A DNA stretch of 32,981 bases from Comamonas avium (lineage in GTDB: Bacteria > Pseudomonadota > Gammaproteobacteria > Burkholderiales > Burkholderiaceae_C), in NCBI RefSeq assembly GCF_014836675.1, contig NZ_JACSQK010000001.1:1-32981 (forward strand), read 5' to 3'. Below the pieces are notes generated by a model that worked only from the letters and a program-made list of their open reading frames with translations, was not told the DNA's origin and did not search any database. Below are positions 24,621 to 31,635 of this stretch, piece after piece (within the stretch, counting starts at the first letter, position 1; each line of letters starts with the position of its first letter). Position numbers and translations under genes: made by a program.

Positions 24621-25084
24621 GGCTGGCCTTCATGGTGGTGCGCGCTGCTGGGTGCGTTGGCCCGGGTGCCAGCAGGCGTGTTTGTTGCCGTTTCACCATG
24701 GGAGCCAGTGGGCATGTTCGCCATCATCGGGCAGGCAGCGGCAGGCTGTGCAGCCTGCGCACCCTGCGTAACCTGAGAAGTGGCCGTAGCCGTCGCTGCC
24801 GGCGCTGCGGCTGGATTCGAGGCCGTTTTTTGAGCCGCTTCCCAGCGCACCACATCGGCGTGACCGCGTGGAAATTGAGCCACGGCGGCATGTGCGGCAC
24901 GCCAGTCTTGCGGACTGGCAACGATGGCTGCGCTGGCTGGCAGCGGCGTATGCGCCAGTGCGCGTTGCTGCGCTGCAGATTCAGCAACGGGGGCGTTGGA
25001 AGGGGGGGGGTTTTGGGCCATAGCCCAAGCGGGTGCAACGCTCAAAGCGAGCAGCCACGGGGTGACAAGGGGCGCGGTGCGCAT
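24617..25084 (-). CDS. Unrecognised Ala/Pro-rich periplasmic protein of the copper cluster
   Basis: 155 residues from the ATG at 25084, with AGGAG at good spacing; longer upstream frames are rejected. Signal peptide about 1-24 (WLLALSVAPAWAMAQ). Directly after it lies a run of nine C (Pro-Pro-Pro). A middle block SPQDWRAAHAAVAQFPRGHADVVRWEAA (about 59-86) looks like the only conserved structured part, probably a helix. Then a low-complexity Ala/Thr/Gln stretch, a soft-metal patch CPMMANMPTGSHGE and a C-terminal HHHEGQP. I do not recognise a family. Its stop overlaps the start of the TolC-type gene, so the two are translationally coupled. A copper-binding accessory of the outer-membrane duct is a reasonable guess, not established. 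Confidence 0.8.
   Translation of the reverse strand: MRTAPLVTPWLLALSVAPAWAMAQNPPPSNAPVAESAAQQRALAHTPLPASAAIVASPQDWRAAHAAVAQFPRGHADVVRWEAAQKTASNPAAAPAATATATSQVTQGAQAAQPAAACPMMANMPTGSHGETATNTPAGTRANAPSSAHHHEGQP
25002..25010. repeat. Nine-base C/G homopolymer inside a reading frame
   Basis: G9 on the plus strand (C9 in the coding strand) within the Asn-Pro-Pro-Pro-Ser codons of the preceding entry's gene. Tracts of this length slip during replication, and gain or loss of one base would truncate the protein near residue 30 and uncouple tolC translation. Confidence 0.7.
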
Positions 25085-25178
25085 GCTGCAATCTCCTGCG
25101 ACAAGACAAACCAAGCGTCGGCAGCAGCGCTTGCCTTGAGCAAACAGCAAACTGCGGACGCACTTTGGGTATCAGGTC

Positions 25179-25646
25179 TCAGGCGATGGGTGGCTTGATG
25201 GCTTGCAGCAAAGCTGCGCTGGCAAAACGAGCCTGCCCGCTGGCAGGTGTTGCATGGGCAGGCAGAGCATGGGCAGGGGCCACTGCTGCGGGAGAAGACA
25301 GCACGGAATGGCAAATACCACAGGCTGCGCAGGGCGTACTGTGGTGGCTGCCTGCGCATCCAGGTGCTGAGGGTGTTGTGGTGGCGCAGTGCTCTGTGCC
25401 GGGGAGCATGTCAGCGGCGGCGGCATGCTGGCTGGAGCCCATGCTGTGCACATCGCCGGCAGGGCTGGCTGCCAGCCTCTGGTGGTCAGCATGGGAATTT
25501 GCATGCGAATCGGCGTGGGGCTGCACAGCGCTGGCGGCCGACATGTGCGGCACGGCCTGGGGGAGGGTGCCCATGGCCATGGCATCGCCCAGCAGACCGC
25601 GCAGGGTCAGCAGCAAAATCATGAGCAGGGGCAGGACGCGGCGCAT
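25179..25646 (-). CDS. CopL-like His/Cys-rich periplasmic protein
   Basis: 155 residues from the ATG at 25646, without a clear ribosome site. Hydrophobic signal 1-24 (RRVLPLLMILLLTLRGLLG). The mature part has many His (HADSHANSHADHQ, HSMGSSQH), then Cys-containing segments GTEHCATTTP, APGCAGSHHSTPCAACGICHSVL, and an Ala-rich end. A short secreted His/Cys protein as first gene of a cop operon resembles CopL of Xanthomonas, needed for copper-dependent expression of copAB, and DUF2946-type proteins with a similar CxxC...H pattern. Orthology is uncertain because these sequences are of low complexity. It is the first gene of the copper cluster, 94 bases before the next one, and lies directly behind a large dyad at 25699. 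Confidence 0.75.
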   Translation of the reverse strand: MRRVLPLLMILLLTLRGLLGDAMAMGTLPQAVPHMSAASAVQPHADSHANSHADHQRLAASPAGDVHSMGSSQHAAAADMLPGTEHCATTTPSAPGCAGSHHSTPCAACGICHSVLSSPAAVAPAHALPAHATPASGQARFASAALLQAIKPPIA

Positions 25647-25698
25647 AGAGGTAAATGATGCCAGAGCCGTGGAAAAGTTCCTCGTGCTTGGTTTTTGT

Positions 25699-25720
25699 GC
25701 CTGATCTGGCCATGTCAGGC
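25699..25720. promoter_or_regulatory. 22-base dyad upstream of the copper cluster
   Basis: GCCTGA (25699-25704) and TCAGGC (25715-25720) are perfect inverted arms, with a self-complementary TGGCCA (25707-25712) exactly in the middle; 18 of 22 bases are symmetric. It lies 53 bases upstream of the copL-like ATG and is not followed by a T-run, so an operator is more likely than a terminator. It does not match the CueR box I know. Confidence 0.55.
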
Positions 25721-25774
25721 GTGGCTGGCGCTGAGTAGTCAGTCACCAGCCGGCAGCGCAGGCGAGGCGGGTGC

Positions 25775-26404
25775 TTAGCTGCCGTAACGGCCGGGGCGGT
25801 GGTTCATGGACAGTACCTGGTTGAGCGTCAGCGCAGCCACAATGGACCACAGCGCCTGCTGCAGATCGACGATGAAGAAGGCGCTGAGCAAGATGATGCA
25901 GTCCAGACCCATCTGCACATAGCCTGCACGCCAGCCGTAACGTTGCTGCAGATAAAGGGCAGCAATTCCCAGGCCGCCAATGCTGCAGCGGTGGCGAAAC
26001 AGCACCAGCATGCCCACGCCCATCAAAATGCCGCCGACCACGGCTGCGTAAGGCGCCTGCACGCTTTGCAGCTGCAGAAAATGCGGCTGCAACTCGGACA
26101 CCACAGCCAGCAGGCCCACCGCGCAGAAGGTTTTGAACGTGAAAGCCCAGCCCATTTTTTTGACGGCCAGCCAGTAAAACGGCAGGTTCAGTACAAAGAA
26201 CCACACACCAAACCCCACGTCGCTGGCGTAGTGCAGGGCAAAGGCCAGGCCCGCCATGCCGCCAGTCACCAGGCCTGCCTGCTTGAACAGAGCGACGCCC
26301 ACGGAGATCATGAGCACCCCGGTGACGATGGCGGCGGCGTCTTCCAGCGTGGTGTGCGGTGTAGGTGCAGGGGACGCAGCCGGTGGTGTGGGGGTGTGCT
26401 TCAT
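25775..26404 (-). CDS. YitT-family membrane protein
   Basis: 209 residues with five or six hydrophobic helices after a Pro/Thr-rich, hydrophilic N-terminus (1-20). The opening helix and following loop carry the YitT pattern: GVLMISVGVALFKQAGLVTGGMAGLAFAL (about 29-57), then VLNLPFYWLAVKKMGWAF, and GGIGTG-like GGILMGVGMLVLFRHRCSIGGLGIAAL. The C-terminal DUF2179 domain of Gram-positive YitT proteins is missing, giving the short proteobacterial form. The function of the family is unknown; it is an inner-membrane protein, perhaps a transporter. It starts 61 bases after the cadA stop with no terminator visible, so it is likely co-transcribed with the metal ATPase. The ribosome site is weak. Confidence 0.88.
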   Translation of the reverse strand: MKHTPTPPAASPAPTPHTTLEDAAAIVTGVLMISVGVALFKQAGLVTGGMAGLAFALHYASDVGFGVWFFVLNLPFYWLAVKKMGWAFTFKTFCAVGLLAVVSELQPHFLQLQSVQAPYAAVVGGILMGVGMLVLFRHRCSIGGLGIAALYLQQRYGWRAGYVQMGLDCIILLSAFFIVDLQQALWSIVAALTLNQVLSMNHRPGRYGS

Positions 26405-26465
26405 GGTGTGCAGGAATCTGTGCGCGTTGTGTTTTTTGGGCGCACAGATTATGCAGCCGTCTTTT

Positions 26466-28469
26466 TCAAGAGGCTGATTTTTTGCTTTTAATGCGGCGCA
26501 AGCGCAAACCGTTGGCTACCACCAGCAAGCTCACTCCCATATCAGCCAGTACCGCCAGCCACATGCTGGCAGCACCTGCAACGGCCAGGATGAAGAAGGC
26601 CAGCTTGATGCCCAGTGAGAGTGCAATGTTCTGCCACAGCACGCGGTGTGCACGCTGGGACAGCTGCACGGTATCAGGCAGGCGGCGCAGATCGTCGTGC
26701 ATGAGTACGACGTCAGCGGTCTCCATGGCCATGCCGGTGCTGTGCGCGCCGCCCATGGCAAAGCCCATGTCGGCCTGCGCCAGTGCCGGAGCGTCGTTGA
26801 TGCCATCGCCCACCATGCCCACAGGGCCTTCTTGCTGCAACTGGCGCAGGCGCTGGAGTTTGTCTTCTGGCAGCAAGCCACCTTCTGCCTGCGTGATGCC
26901 AGCCTGTGCCGCCATGGCGCGTGCAGCATCAGGGTTGTCGCCACTGAGCATGATGGGGGTGATGCCCAGCGCCTTGAGCTGTTGCACAGCTTCTTTGGCA
27001 TGGGATCGCAAGGTGTCTGCCACGGCAAATACCGCCAGCACCTGTTGCTCGGTAGCCAGCAAGCTCACACTGCGGCCCAGGCTGCTGTGGGCATGCACGG
27101 CTTGCTGCAGCTCTGGGGTGTCCAACTGGTGGTCTTGCGCCCAGCGCAGGTTGACAAGGTAGTAGGTTTGCCCGTCGATGTGCGCCTGCACGCCGCGCCC
27201 GGCTAAGGCCTGCAGATCTTGCGCTGTAGAGGCGGTGACGGTGTCGACCTGCAATCCCTGTGCAATGGCATGCGAGACCGGGTGGTCAGAGCGCGACGCA
27301 ATGGACCAGGTCAGCAAGGCCGCATCAGCGCTGGAAAGCGCGTCGTTCAGCACGCTCCACTCCACCAGGGCAGGCTTGCCAGTGGTGAGGGTGCCGGTTT
27401 TGTCCAGCGCAATGGTGCGCAGCTTGCGGGCAGCTTCCAGCGCGCTGCCGCCTTTGAGCAAGACGCCCTGGCGTGCAGCGGCTGTCAAGGCACTGACCAC
27501 CGTGACGGGGGTGGACAGCACCAGAGCGCAAGGGCAAGCGATGACCAGCAGGGCCAGCGCCTGATAGAGCGCATCCATCCATGTCCAGTCAAAGAACAGC
27601 GGTGCCAGCACGGCCAGCAAGATCGCCAGCGCCATGACGATGGGTGTGTAGATGGCGGCAAAGCGATCCACAAAACGCTGGGTGGGCGCTTTGCTCGCTT
27701 GTGCCTGCTCCACCGCCTTGACGATGCGTGCCAGCATGGAATCGGCCGTGGCCGCCGTCACCTGTACCTGCAGCTCTGCCTGCTGGTTAATGCTGCCAGC
27801 CCAGACGGTGTCGCCCGGGGCTTTGTCTACGGGCACGCTCTCGCCGGTGATGGGTGCCTGGTTTACGCTGCTGCGCCCTGCGGTGATGGCGCCATCGAGC
27901 GCAATGCGTGCACCCGGAGGGACCAGCACCGTGGCTCCTGTGGGCACGTCGGCGGTGGCCATGGTTTGGCTGCTGCCATCGGGCTGCAGTACTTGGGCGG
28001 TGTCAGGTGCCAGGGACAGCAGGTTGCGGATGGCCAGACGGGCGCGGTCCATGGCCTGGTCTTCAATGCGCTCGGCAGCGGCGTAGAGCGCCATCACCAT
28101 GGCTGCCTCGGGCCACTGTCCAATCAGGAAAGCGCCGGTAACAGCCACTGCCATCAAGGCATGAATACCCAGCCGCAATTGCATCAGGCTCTGGATGCCC
28201 GCCTTGTACACGCCCAGACCAGCCAGACCAATGGCCAGCACGGCCAGTGCCATGCCGGCGTATTCGAGGCCAGCGTACTGCGGTGTGAACCAGTGGGATA
28301 TTTCAGCCAGCAGTGCCATGACCAGTGCCGCGCTGATGCGTGGCCAGCTGGGCAGCACACCATGGTCGTGTCCATGGTCGTGACTGTCGCCGTCGTCGTG
28401 ATGGCTGTGATCGTGCTTGTGCGGTGTGGCAGGCGCACAGCAGTTGGAGTGCATGTGTTTGGTGTTCAT
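26466..28469 (-). CDS. cadA: Cd/Zn/Pb-transporting P1B-type ATPase (CadA/ZntA-like)
   Basis: 667 residues. Motifs: TGES (211-214), CPC metal gate (315-317), phosphorylation site DKTGTLT (Asp359), HP (399-400), GDGINDAP (557-564), and in the last helices Asn617/Lys625 and Asp646 (ADMGVSLLVVANGLRL), the marks of the P1B-2 group that exports Cd2+, Zn2+ and Pb2+. The usual N-terminal ferredoxin-like HMA domain with CxxC is absent; instead residues 1-37 hold two Cys and a His/Asp-rich run (about a dozen His), a likely alternative metal-binding tail. An inner-membrane exporter driven by ATP. It is divergent from cadR; the MerR-type promoter in the 41-base gap puts the transcript start at or next to the ATG, and no ribosome site exists. 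Confidence 0.95.
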   Translation of the reverse strand: MNTKHMHSNCCAPATPHKHDHSHHDDGDSHDHGHDHGVLPSWPRISAALVMALLAEISHWFTPQYAGLEYAGMALAVLAIGLAGLGVYKAGIQSLMQLRLGIHALMAVAVTGAFLIGQWPEAAMVMALYAAAERIEDQAMDRARLAIRNLLSLAPDTAQVLQPDGSSQTMATADVPTGATVLVPPGARIALDGAITAGRSSVNQAPITGESVPVDKAPGDTVWAGSINQQAELQVQVTAATADSMLARIVKAVEQAQASKAPTQRFVDRFAAIYTPIVMALAILLAVLAPLFFDWTWMDALYQALALLVIACPCALVLSTPVTVVSALTAAARQGVLLKGGSALEAARKLRTIALDKTGTLTTGKPALVEWSVLNDALSSADAALLTWSIASRSDHPVSHAIAQGLQVDTVTASTAQDLQALAGRGVQAHIDGQTYYLVNLRWAQDHQLDTPELQQAVHAHSSLGRSVSLLATEQQVLAVFAVADTLRSHAKEAVQQLKALGITPIMLSGDNPDAARAMAAQAGITQAEGGLLPEDKLQRLRQLQQEGPVGMVGDGINDAPALAQADMGFAMGGAHSTGMAMETADVVLMHDDLRRLPDTVQLSQRAHRVLWQNIALSLGIKLAFFILAVAGAASMWLAVLADMGVSLLVVANGLRLRRIKSKKSAS

Positions 28470-28475
28470 GCCATG

Positions 28476-28506
28476 ATTGGAAAGTTGAAAGTTACTTGAA
28501 GGTCAA
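28476..28506 (-). promoter_or_regulatory. MerR-type cadA promoter/operator
   Basis: On the minus strand TTGACC (-35, 28506-28501) and TCCAAT (-10, 28481-28476) are 19 bases apart, the over-long spacing that MerR proteins correct by twisting DNA. Within the spacer is a partial dyad around AAGTTACTT. The transcript would start near 28469, the first base of cadA. Confidence 0.7.
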
Positions 28507-28510
28507 GCCC

Positions 28511-28957
28511 ATGACAGCATTGCGCATAGGGGAAGCGGCCAAACGCACAGGCGTATCGGCGGCCAACATCCGGTATTACGAAAAAGAAGGCCTGCTGGCA
28601 CCCGCCATGCGTCAGGATAACGATTACCGTCTTTACAACGATGGGGACTTGCATCGCCTGCGTTTCATACGCATGTGCCGGGCCATGGACATGTCGCTGG
28701 ACGAGGTGCGCACCTTGCTGGCGCTGGACTGGCAAAACCCTGCCGACTGCCACGCCGCCACGGCCACGATCAATGCGCACCTGCAGCATGTGCGCCAGCG
28801 CCTGCAAGAGCTGCGCGCGCTGGAAAAAGAGCTGCAATCGCTCAAAGTGCTGTGTGATGGACACCAGGCACCGTGCAATTTGATTGCCGCCTTGCATGCC
28901 CAGGCCGATGCCAGCTTGCCCCCAGAGCCTGGCACACACGTCAAGCGGCATGTGTGA
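28511..28957 (+). CDS. cadR: Cd(II)/Pb(II)-responsive MerR-family regulator
   Basis: 148 residues from the ATG at 28511, with GAAGGT (28498-28503) seven bases upstream; a longer frame to 28340 is inside cadA and rejected. N-terminal winged helix: MTALRIGEAAKRTGVSAANIRYYEKEGLL (1-29), NDYRLYNDGDLHRLRFIRMCRAMDMSLDEVRTLL (37-70); dimer coiled coil about 82-112. Metal ligands Cys80, Cys115 and Cys122 have exactly the 35- and 7-residue spacing of CadR/PbrR (Cys77, 112, 119), and the C-terminus has His143 and His147. It represses and, with Cd2+ or Pb2+, activates cadA from the promoter between them; its own ribosome site overlaps the cadA -35. CadR and PbrR cannot be told apart by this alone. Confidence 0.95.
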   Translation: MTALRIGEAAKRTGVSAANIRYYEKEGLLAPAMRQDNDYRLYNDGDLHRLRFIRMCRAMDMSLDEVRTLLALDWQNPADCHAATATINAHLQHVRQRLQELRALEKELQSLKVLCDGHQAPCNLIAALHAQADASLPPEPGTHVKRHV

Positions 28958-28958
28958 G

Positions 28959-29057
28959 TTTTTAAAAGATAGCTGCTATCGCTTATAAATAAATGGTTTC
29001 AGATATAAAAATATCTGAAATGAAGAGTGTGTAAACGCTAGTAGCTCTTATTTTTAA
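28959..29057. repeat. Palindromic intergenic element
   Basis: Nested dyads: GATAGC-T-GCTATC (28968-28980), a perfect TTTCAGATAT-AAAA-ATATCTGAAA (28997-29020), and outer imperfect complementarity between TTTTTAAAAGATAGCT (from 28959) and AGCTCTTATTTTTAA (ending 29057). The AT-rich content differs from the surrounding genes. It resembles the dispersed short repeats with a GATAGCTGCT...GCTTAT core that I remember from Comamonadaceae genomes. Confidence 0.55.
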
Positions 29058-29117
29058 GGTAGCTGGTAGGTTGGCTTTGTGGCGCTACAAGGCGCAAGGC
29101 AGTCACTTGCGCTGACA

Positions 29118-29822
29118 ATGGCGAGCATGGCTTTGATGAACAACACAGTGCAGACAATCGATTGGAATGGCGTGCGCGCCATGGTGTTTGATATGGATGG
29201 CACCTTGCTCAATACCGAGCAGGTCATTATTGCGGCGGCCAGCCATACGCTGGAACACCTGGGCTATGCGCCACTGCCACAGGGCTATCGCATGCCCAAT
29301 ATGTTTGGCACGGCGGCGGATCTGATGGTGGACGTGCTCAAAGAGCGCGGCGTGCCCCTGCCCGCAGGCGGCCACGCGCAAGCTGGTGCACTGTTTGAGC
29401 GCTTTTACGCCGCGCAGCCCGCTGGTGCAGCGCCACTGTATGACGGCGTGCTGGACTGGCTGCATGCTGCTCAGGCGCAAGGTGTTGCGCTGGGCGTGTG
29501 CACCAACAAGCAATATGCGCTGGCCCTCAAGGGGCTGGAGGCTGCGGGTATTTTGGAGCTGTTCAGCGTGGTCACGGGGCGCGACAGCTGTGGCATTGCC
29601 AAACCTGCGCCGGAGCCGTTGCTGCATACCTTGTCGCAGATGCAGGTGCTGCCACAAGAGGCCGTGTTTTTTGGCGATACACACGCAGATGCAGGCTGCG
29701 CGCACGCAGCGGGTGTGCGTTTTACATGGTTTACCTCAGGCTTTGGCACCGACCGCGTGCATGATTTTCCGCAAGCGCTGGCGTTTGCAGACTTTCGGGA
29801 GCTGTCGCTGGCGACGGCTTAG
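29118..29822 (+). CDS. HAD-superfamily phosphatase (phosphoglycolate-phosphatase-like)
   Basis: 234 residues if started at the ATG at 29118; ATGs at 29127 and 29136 and a GTG at 29079 are equally in frame and none has a good ribosome site, so the start is uncertain by up to 20 residues. Motif I is VFDMDGT (nucleophile Asp25, acid Asp27), motif II Thr in GVCTN, motif III Lys in GIAKPAPEP and motif IV FFGDTHAD. The helical cap between motifs I and II (about 40-105) places it in subfamily IA with Gph, beta-phosphoglucomutase and similar enzymes. It dephosphorylates a small cytosolic phospho-compound; phosphoglycolate is the default family guess, but nothing nearby points to a pathway. A GC hairpin follows. 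Confidence 0.88.
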   Translation: MASMALMNNTVQTIDWNGVRAMVFDMDGTLLNTEQVIIAAASHTLEHLGYAPLPQGYRMPNMFGTAADLMVDVLKERGVPLPAGGHAQAGALFERFYAAQPAGAAPLYDGVLDWLHAAQAQGVALGVCTNKQYALALKGLEAAGILELFSVVTGRDSCGIAKPAPEPLLHTLSQMQVLPQEAVFFGDTHADAGCAHAAGVRFTWFTSGFGTDRVHDFPQALAFADFRELSLATA

Positions 29823-29839
29823 CGCGGCGCTGAAAACAC

Positions 29840-29862
29840 ACAACCGGCGCAAGGCCGGTTGT
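29840..29862. terminator. Weak terminator-like hairpin after the HAD gene
   Basis: ACAACCGGC (29840-29848) pairs with GCCGGTTGT (29854-29862) across five bases, 18 bases after the stop. What follows is GTTGTTG-like rather than a pure T-run, so termination is plausible but weak. Confidence 0.5.
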
Positions 29863-29997
29863 TGTCGTTGTCGCTAGCGTTGTCCTAGTACGAGGAGTGC
29901 AGGGTTCAAGGCGTGCTGCACGCCCTGAAAGAAAGACAGGGCTAGCTTTCATTGAAGATGCGATGCAAGCGTGCAGCAAGGTCTTGCCGCAGCGCTT

Positions 29998-30792
29998 TTA
30001 GCGCTGGTGGTAAGCGCTGCCGCGAAAACCCAGGGCCTGCGAAATTTCAAACGCGGTGCTTTGCAGCTTGGGCAGCCAGCTTTCGTCCAGGCGATCAGCA
30101 GGGGCAGAGATCGACAAGGCTGCAATCAGCTTGGCCTGATCGTCATAAATGCCTGCGGCCATGCAGCGCACACCCAGCTCCAGCTCTTCGTTGTCGTAAG
30201 CCACGCCGGTTTCGCGCGCCTTGTTCAGTTCGCGCTCCAGCAGGGGCAGCTGGGTCAAGCTGTTGTGGGTGTTACCAGCCAGCCCCGTGCGCATGGCATA
30301 GGCACGCACACGCTGGGGTTCGTCGGCTGCCAGAAAGAGCTTGCCGTTAGACGTCAGGTGCAGCGGGGCATGGCCGCCAATGGCTCGCACCACCTGCATG
30401 CCCGAGCGTTCGCTGTAGGCGCGCTCCACATACACAATCTCATCGCCCTGGCGCACGCTCAAATTCACGGGCTGCTGGATTTGCTTGTGCAGCAATCGCA
30501 TGCCGGGCAGCGCCGTCTCGCGCACGCTCAGGCGGGCTTTGACCAGGTTGCCCAGCTCCAGCAGGCGCATGCCCAGACGGTAGCTGCCCGATTCTGGGCG
30601 GTCGACAAAACGGCCCACGGCCAGATCGTTGAGGATGCGGTGTGCCGTGGAGGGGTGCAGGCCAGTCTTTTCGCTGATTTCTTTCAAGGAAACTGCTTCT
30701 TCGCGCGAGGCCAGTACGTCGATCAGGACAAACATGCGCTCCAGCACTTGAACACTGGGTTTGGCGGGCGCGTCGTGATCGTTTTTCTTCAT
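29998..30792 (-). CDS. IclR-family transcriptional regulator
   Basis: 264 residues from the ATG at 30792; an upstream GTG at 30834 is less likely. No clear ribosome site. Winged helix at about 14-75: VQVLERMFVLIDVLASREEAVSLKEISEKTGLHPSTAHRILNDLAVGRFVDRPESGSYRLG, followed by a linker helix and a GAF-like ligand domain (about 90-260) with VYVERAYSERSGMQVVRAIGGHAPLHLTSNGKLFLA, the conserved Cys in GVRCMAAGIYD and ISAPADRL. IclR proteins sense aromatic or organic acids and control one neighbouring or distant catabolic operon. No such operon is next to it here; it is flanked by the HAD gene and bpt, so the target is unknown. It may act globally, like some Comamonadaceae IclR members. Confidence 0.92.
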   Translation of the reverse strand: MKKNDHDAPAKPSVQVLERMFVLIDVLASREEAVSLKEISEKTGLHPSTAHRILNDLAVGRFVDRPESGSYRLGMRLLELGNLVKARLSVRETALPGMRLLHKQIQQPVNLSVRQGDEIVYVERAYSERSGMQVVRAIGGHAPLHLTSNGKLFLAADEPQRVRAYAMRTGLAGNTHNSLTQLPLLERELNKARETGVAYDNEELELGVRCMAAGIYDDQAKLIAALSISAPADRLDESWLPKLQSTAFEISQALGFRGSAYHQR

Positions 30793-30887
30793 GGGGAATC
30801 CAGGGGGCAAAGATGGGCGGATTCTAGCCGCCACTCGTCGCTATCGTGCACATCTTTGGCGTTGGCTGCCGCATCGCGCCTCAAGAC

Positions 30888-31622
30888 TTAGCTTTTGTCG
30901 ACGCGATGCCACAGACTGTCGCGTAAAACCTCGTACGGATGAAATTGCGCTTTGTAGCGCATCTTTGGGGAATGCTCGATCCAGTAGCCCAGGTAGGCAT
31001 ACGGCAGCCCCATGCTGCGGGCAAAGGCAATCTGCCACAGCACATTGAAGGTGCCATAGCTGGTGCCCGGTTCTGGATCATAAAAAGTGTAGACCGCTGA
31101 CAGCCCGTCTTCCAGGCAGTCAATGATGGAGACCATGCGCAATGCGTTGTCAGCCTCAGGGTCACGGAACTCCACCAAGCGCGTTTCCACGCGGCTTTGC
31201 AGCAGAAACTGGGTGTATTGCTCGACGTTGTCCTGGTCCATGCCGCCGCCACTGTGGCGTGCATGCTGGTAGCGCTGGTACAGGTCGTAGTGCTCTTGTG
31301 AAAAATGCAGTCGCTGCACATTGACGTCCAGCAGCGCATGCTGTTTGGCAGCGCGGCGCTGGCTGCGGGTAGGACGGTATTCGTTGACCAGTACGCGCAA
31401 AGGCTGGCAAGCCTTGCAGTGGCTGCAATAAGGCCGGTAGGTGAACAAGCCGCTGCGGCGAAAGCCCTGGGTGACAAGCGCCGAATACACCTCGCTTTGG
31501 ATCACATGACTGGGTGCTGCAACTTGGGAGCGAGCCTCCTGCTCAGGCAGATAGCTGCATGGGTAGGGGGCAGTGGCATAGAACTGCAAGTTGTAGTGCG
31601 GCAGGTCATTGAGCTGTGTCAT
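30888..31622 (-). CDS. bpt: Aspartate/glutamate leucyltransferase
   Basis: 244 residues from the ATG at 31622; the frame extends upstream into aat but that part is not protein-like. The sequence carries the bacterial ATE/Bpt hallmarks: [15 protein letters not shown] (about 21-35), [18 protein letters not shown] (about 62-79, Cys ligands), [59 protein letters not shown] and [14 protein letters not shown]. Bpt adds leucine from Leu-tRNA to proteins with N-terminal Asp or Glu, marking them for ClpS/ClpAP degradation. It begins 13 bases after aat, with which it forms an N-degron operon. clpS and clpA are not in the window. The ribosome site is weak (GAAGG at 11 bases). Confidence 0.95.
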   Translation of the reverse strand: MTQLNDLPHYNLQFYATAPYPCSYLPEQEARSQVAAPSHVIQSEVYSALVTQGFRRSGLFTYRPYCSHCKACQPLRVLVNEYRPTRSQRRAAKQHALLDVNVQRLHFSQEHYDLYQRYQHARHSGGGMDQDNVEQYTQFLLQSRVETRLVEFRDPEADNALRMVSIIDCLEDGLSAVYTFYDPEPGTSYGTFNVLWQIAFARSMGLPYAYLGYWIEHSPKMRYKAQFHPYEVLRDSLWHRVDKS

Positions 31623-31635
31623 GCAGTGAAAGCCT

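Noticed and set aside
25699..25720. Dyad read as a terminator of cadA-yitT
   Set aside because: No T-run follows on the minus strand; an operator role fits better.
28340..28510. N-terminal extension of CadR
   Set aside because: It lies inside cadA and is not MerR-like; the ATG at 28511 gives the standard MerR start.
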